This document shows, piece after piece, positions 14,284 to 17,420 of a DNA stretch of 17,420 bases (position 1 is its first letter; the number at the start of each line of letters is the position of its first letter). Both the position numbers and the translations under genes were made by a program. Source of the stretch: Pelagibacteraceae bacterium AG-339-N18 (lineage in GTDB: Bacteria > Pseudomonadota > Alphaproteobacteria > Pelagibacterales > Pelagibacteraceae); NCBI GenBank assembly GCA_003282055.1, contig QCAD01000012.1, positions 1 through 17,420 of the forward strand, given 5' to 3'. Under the pieces are notes generated by a model. The model searched no databases and had not been told where the DNA came from. It was given only the letters and a program-made list of their open reading frames with translations.

Positions 14284-15111
14284 TTATTTATATTTTATTA
14301 TTATATATCCATAGTCTCTTAAAAAAATATCCATAAACGTGTGCTTATTATTTGTAAAATATAACAAACAAGTATTTAAAAATCTAATAGGATGCTTTAT
14401 AAAAAGAAATAAGTTTTTTTTAAATGAGTAACTGTCGGAACTAAATGTCCTAAAGCCATGTTCTAAAATCTGCATATTCAATTCTTTACTAATGTATTTT
14501 AAAGTATCTATACTATATAAAGCATAATGTTGATCATACCATAATTTCCAATTAAAACCTTGATCTTTAAAACTGATCCCAGTGTACAAAGGAACTTCAA
14601 TATAAAAAGCTATTTTTTTATTATAGAAAGTAATATCACTAATCAATTTAATTGGATTTGGATTATGCTCCAGAACATGATTAAGAGAATAAAAAATATT
14701 TATATTTTTTTTTAAAAAAGGTTGAATTTTCTTATAATCAAATTCCGAATTATAAACTTCAATTTGATGTTCTTTATAATAATCATTTAATTCTTTACTA
14801 GGTTCAAATCCTATAGAATGATTAAAAAATTTTTTTCCAACAATTATCATTTCTCCAGATCCGGTTCCAACATCAACAAAAGTCTGGTATTTATCTGAAT
14901 ATTTTTTGATTATATCAAATCTTAATTTACAATTTTCTAATCTTGCATCGTGTTTTTTTTTATCAGGTATGTTTTGTCCACCTTTATTTGCATAATCATA
15001 ATTACTTACTTTTAAATTTATCAAACATTTACAATTACTACATAGGACACTCACATCGTCTGTACAATTATTCGTTTTAAAACAAATCGGACAATTAATT
15101 TTTTTCATCAT
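14284..15111 (-). CDS. SAM-dependent methyltransferase with N-terminal zinc ribbon
   Basis: Protein of 275 residues. The N-terminus has a two-pair cysteine set, CPIC (7-10) and CSNC (24-27), that can form a zinc ribbon. The methyltransferase core follows: FVDVGTGSGE (78-87) binds SAM, GFEPS (101-105) ends strand 2 with an acidic residue, and YSLNHVLEH (141-149) is the post-II pattern typical of the Methyltransf_23/UbiG-like group. The zinc-ribbon arrangement is common in sugar methyltransferases of nucleotide-sugar pathways and in glycan clusters, where the ribbon often binds the nucleotide-sugar substrate or partner. It starts 10 bp after the GNAT-like gene stop. The start at 15111 is one of two tandem ATGs (15111 and 15108). 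No membrane segment is clear, although the C-terminal third is hydrophobic in places. It is likely O- or C-methylation of a sugar; the position is unknown. Confidence 0.78.
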   Translation of the reverse strand: MMKKINCPICFKTNNCTDDVSVLCSNCKCLINLKVSNYDYANKGGQNIPDKKKHDARLENCKLRFDIIKKYSDKYQTFVDVGTGSGEMIIVGKKFFNHSIGFEPSKELNDYYKEHQIEVYNSEFDYKKIQPFLKKNINIFYSLNHVLEHNPNPIKLISDITFYNKKIAFYIEVPLYTGISFKDQGFNWKLWYDQHYALYSIDTLKYISKELNMQILEHGFRTFSSDSYSFKKNLFLFIKHPIRFLNTCLLYFTNNKHTFMDIFLRDYGYIIIKYK

Positions 15112-15121
15112 ATAATTTCAA

Positions 15122-16078
15122 TTAATAGATATCTGAAAAACCCATATTTATATCAAAATTTTGTTTGTCTAACTTTAATTTTCCAAAATAAACAATTTTC
15201 TTATTTTCTGGAAATTTTTTAATAAAATTGGTTTTCCTCATTAGATTGTTATCTGAAGACCATTGACTTATTTTAAAAATATTCTTATTTAAAAAAAAAT
15301 TATTCGCAAACGATATAATCTCTTTTTTGAATTTAGGAATTGAAATTAACTGACATATATGACCTATTTTTTCTTCATCTGATAAATATTCTTTTAAAAC
15401 AGTAAATCCAATTAATTTATTCTGGTAAAAAAACTCATAAATATAATAATTAGATCTTGGATTTTTGATATATCTCCAATTAAGATATTTAGATGTCCAA
15501 AAAATATCAATTTTCTTGCTTAAGTTATTTAAAAAAATTAGTTCGTGCCTAATACTAAATTTCTTTATTTTTTTAAATTTTAAATTGAAAGATTTTTTTT
15601 CAGATAATTTTTTTTCAAAAATAGGAAAATTAGATAAATCTTTCCAAAAATTTCTTTTCCAGTATGGAAATGCAATATGATTAGCAAAACCTAGATTAAT
15701 CTCAGATTTTTTTTTAAGGTAATCATTTAATCTTATTATTAAATTTTCAAATATTCCTTTTTTATTTTTTGACATAAAATTTTTGTTATTTCTAATCAAG
15801 GTTTTAATTATTTTAGTGTCTGTAACTACATCCTGAATACGATATCCAATAAATTTTTTGTCTTGATTGATATAAATTTGCTTAAAACAAACAATCATTC
15901 CTACAATTAAACTATCGTATTTTGCTATAAAGAATTTAGATTTACCAAAAGGATTTGTAAAATAATCCCAATTAATATTTTTTAACTTATAATTTTTATT
16001 TTTTTTAAATTTAACAACTAAATTTTTAATCTCTTTAACTTTTAAATTAGGTTTAACAGAAAATTTTAACCTATCCAT
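15122..16078 (-). CDS. GNAT-like acyltransferase with an internal duplication
   Basis: Protein of 318 residues, cytoplasmic by appearance. Two matching segments stand out. The first (36-63) reads NWDYFTNP, then FFIA and LIVGMIV; the second (200-227) reads NWRYIKNP, then YYIY and LIGFTV. Their alignment (NWxYxxNP, an aromatic pair plus Ile, then a Leu-Ile-Val/Gly strand) indicates two GNAT-like repeats. The W-x-Y-x-x-NP pattern is common in GNAT proteins from polysaccharide clusters. No clear acetyl-CoA loop (Q/RxxGxG/A) is seen, so the activity is uncertain, and one half may be catalytically dead. It lies 14 bp after the PIG-L deacetylase, which suggests that it re-acylates the amine freed by that enzyme. 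A FemAB-like aminoacyl transfer is an alternative. Family call is moderate. Confidence 0.6.
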   Translation of the reverse strand: MDRLKFSVKPNLKVKEIKNLVVKFKKNKNYKLKNINWDYFTNPFGKSKFFIAKYDSLIVGMIVCFKQIYINQDKKFIGYRIQDVVTDTKIIKTLIRNNKNFMSKNKKGIFENLIIRLNDYLKKKSEINLGFANHIAFPYWKRNFWKDLSNFPIFEKKLSEKKSFNLKFKKIKKFSIRHELIFLNNLSKKIDIFWTSKYLNWRYIKNPRSNYYIYEFFYQNKLIGFTVLKEYLSDEEKIGHICQLISIPKFKKEIISFANNFFLNKNIFKISQWSSDNNLMRKTNFIKKFPENKKIVYFGKLKLDKQNFDINMGFSDIY

Positions 16079-16092
16079 TTATAATTTAAAAT

Positions 16093-16749
16093 TTAAATCT
16101 CAATTTTTTTTGCAACAACAAAAGCTTCTGCGTAATCTACACCGATTACTTCTCCTCTGAATTTTGCTCTTCCAACTATCGATTCAAAGTATTTACTATA
16201 ATTATTTTTTTTATTTTCAAAAACTGACTTATAACATTTAATTGCCTCTATTTTTTTCTCAATATATTTTGAAATATTAACAAAATATTGAGGATTGAAG
16301 GCATATGTATTTATTCCCCCGGGTAGCATCACTTCATACATATTAAATGAAATATTATTTTTTCTCGTAACAGAGAATAAAATTTGTGCCAACTTTTTAT
16401 GGTCCTGATGTGTGTCATGCTCCCAGCAAGAGAATATAGTATCAGGTTTATAAAAATTTATTTTTTCATCAAAAATTTTAATAAATTTTCTACTATAATC
16501 GAACTCATAAGGATCTAAGTTCATCACGTCTAAATTTGCACCCAAAACAGCTGCAGCATTCCTCTGTTCATTTAATCGATTATCAGTCATAAATTTATCA
16601 ACCTTACCCTTTGAGTCCTCTTGAGGAATAATTGCTGTAACAATCGTAACATTATGACCTTCATCTACATATCTAGCAATTGTTCCACCCATTGCAATTT
16701 CAACATCATCTGCATGAGGTGCAATCGCAAGAATATTTTTCTTTTTCAT
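16093..16749 (-). CDS. PIG-L/LmbE-family N-acetyl deacetylase
   Basis: Protein of 218 residues. This zinc hydrolase family (PIG-L, MshB, BshB, LmbE) removes an acetyl group from N-acetylglucosamine-type sugars. The N-terminal AIAPHADDVEIAMGG (8-22) is the AHPDDE-type motif: His12 and Asp15 are zinc ligands and Asp14 the base by homology. The second motif is THQDH (113-117), matching HPDH, with His117 as the third ligand. Length and motif spacing are normal for the family, and the active site is intact. The start ATG at 16749 is 5 bp downstream of the GT4 stop and the GNAT-like gene follows after 14 bp. It probably frees an amine on a sugar of a nucleotide- or lipid-linked intermediate, which the GNAT-like protein could then re-acylate. 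Cytoplasmic; family sure, substrate inferred. Confidence 0.9.
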   Translation of the reverse strand: MKKKNILAIAPHADDVEIAMGGTIARYVDEGHNVTIVTAIIPQEDSKGKVDKFMTDNRLNEQRNAAAVLGANLDVMNLDPYEFDYSRKFIKIFDEKINFYKPDTIFSCWEHDTHQDHKKLAQILFSVTRKNNISFNMYEVMLPGGINTYAFNPQYFVNISKYIEKKIEAIKCYKSVFENKKNNYSKYFESIVGRAKFRGEVIGVDYAEAFVVAKKIEI

Positions 16750-16754
16750 AATGC

Positions 16755-17420
16755 TTATATTTTATTAAAGACCTTCATGTATTTATTGTAATTACTATCA
16801 ACTGTATATTTATTTATATGCTTTCTAGCAAATTTTAATTTTTTTTTTAAATTTATTTGATTGTCCATAAATCTTTGGATTTTTGACGCTAATAACTTGT
16901 GATTATTTACAGGAAATAGATCTCCACCTTTACCATTAATGAGAATTTCTTTGGTACCACCTTTACAATTTGAGGCAATTACAGGTAAATTAAAATTTAA
17001 CGCCTCAACAATTGAGTTTGGAAAACCCTCTTGATGAGAAGCGTGAATAAAAAGGTCGGACTCTCTATATAATTTTTCTACATTCTTGCACCATCCGATA
17101 AGACGAACTTTATTTGTAAGTTTTAATTTTTTAATTAATTTTTTTAAACTTTTTTTCTCATCACCAACTCCAGCTACTGTAAATATAAAGTTTTTAGTTT
17201 TTAATAAACTTAATGACTTAATCATTGTATCAATACCTTTGCCTTTAACCAAACTACCGACGGTTAATATATTAATTTTTTTATTATTTTTTACTGTTGT
17301 TTTAATTTTTCTAAGTTTAATTAAAGAAGGTGGACTTATATTAATAACTTTTATTTTTGTAATTCTTTCAATATCCTTTTTGGCACTTTTTGAGTTAGAA
17401 ATTATACTATCTGCATATTT
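16755..17420 (-). CDS. GT4-family glycosyltransferase (5' end outside window)
   Basis: The frame is open without a stop from the right edge to 16755, giving 221 visible residues; an apparent TTG start at 17252 is inside the gene because conserved sequence continues upstream of it. The first visible residues, ADSIISNSKSAKKDIER, are the typical end of the acceptor domain. INILTVGSLVKGKGID opens the donor domain, and SHQEGFPNSIVEALNFNLPV, with IASNCKGG after it, holds the EX7E donor site. This is a standard GT4 (glycosyltransferase group 1), retaining, cytoplasmic or peripheral at the membrane. Its stop is 5 bp before the PIG-L gene, so it heads or lies within the minus-strand array. It differs in sequence from the GT4 at 12311, so it likely makes another linkage. 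The upstream half is missing from the window. Confidence 0.9.
   Translation of the reverse strand, partial: KYADSIISNSKSAKKDIERITKIKVINISPPSLIKLRKIKTTVKNNKKINILTVGSLVKGKGIDTMIKSLSLLKTKNFIFTVAGVGDEKKSLKKLIKKLKLTNKVRLIGWCKNVEKLYRESDLFIHASHQEGFPNSIVEALNFNLPVIASNCKGGTKEILINGKGGDLFPVNNHKLLASKIQRFMDNQINLKKKLKFARKHINKYTVDSNYNKYMKVFNKI

Noticed and set aside
15465..15680. Plus-strand open frame of 71 residues opposite the GNAT-like gene
   Set aside because: Shadow frame with skewed composition and no motif.
17252..17252. TTG at 17252 as the start of the last glycosyltransferase
   Set aside because: Conserved GT4 sequence continues upstream in frame to the window edge with no stop, so the true start is outside the window.
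1..17420. CRISPR arrays, tRNA or rRNA genes, insertion sequences
   Set aside because: No regular repeat/spacer pattern, cloverleaf-like segment or transposase-like protein was seen on either strand.

Overview
The window is a dense, very AT-rich stretch (roughly 20-25% GC by eye). Its proteins are rich in Lys, Asn, Ile and Phe, intergenic gaps are very short, and most starts lack a clear Shine-Dalgarno sequence. Almost every gene belongs to surface-polysaccharide or lipopolysaccharide biosynthesis. This fits the surface-glycan island of a streamlined marine bacterium such as a Pelagibacterales (SAR11)-type alphaproteobacterium. That placement is inferred from composition and gene content; there is no rRNA, tRNA or other marker gene here to confirm it.

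Layout. (1) Positions 1-323 hold the 3' end of a plus-strand nucleotide-sugar dehydrogenase. (2) Positions 390-2137, minus strand, hold an ABC exporter of the MsbA/PglK type (membrane domain plus ATPase). Its ATPase domain is split between two reading frames at an A7 run, so it is a recent frameshift, a slippage-rescued gene or a sequence error. (3) Positions 2283-13402 hold one long plus-strand array of 13 genes with gaps of 69 bp or less and several stop/start overlaps. In order they are: GmhB-like phosphatase, GmhA isomerase, 2OG-Fe(II) oxygenase, SDR, KdsB-like CMP-sugar synthetase, 3-dehydroquinate-synthase-like cyclase, a GT-B-like protein of unknown role, a methyltransferase, an HldE1-type heptose kinase, an HldE2-type nucleotidyltransferase, a GT9 heptosyltransferase-like protein, a WbpA/TviB-type dehydrogenase and a GT4 glycosyltransferase. 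(4) Positions 13403-17420, minus strand, hold a convergent array. In transcription order it is: a GT4 glycosyltransferase (cut by the window edge), a PIG-L deacetylase, a GNAT-like protein with an internal duplication, a zinc-ribbon methyltransferase, and after a 110-bp gap a TylF-type methyltransferase.

How the genes fit together. GmhA, the kinase, GmhB and the nucleotidyltransferase together form the standard four-step route from sedoheptulose 7-phosphate to a nucleotide-activated heptose, and the GT9 protein is the natural user of that donor. Inserted in this set are a KdsB homologue, an AroB homologue with its whole DHQ-synthase active site retained, an SDR and a 2OG oxygenase. This suggests a modified heptose, a 3-deoxy-ulosonic acid or a cyclitol-type sugar that is activated and then transferred. 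The minus-strand array looks like a second module that deacetylates, re-acylates and O-methylates a sugar. The most notable points are the cyclase/KdsB/heptose combination, the frameshifted exporter, the zinc-ligand-free GmhB homologue and the duplicated GNAT-like protein. No mobile element, CRISPR array or RNA gene was seen.
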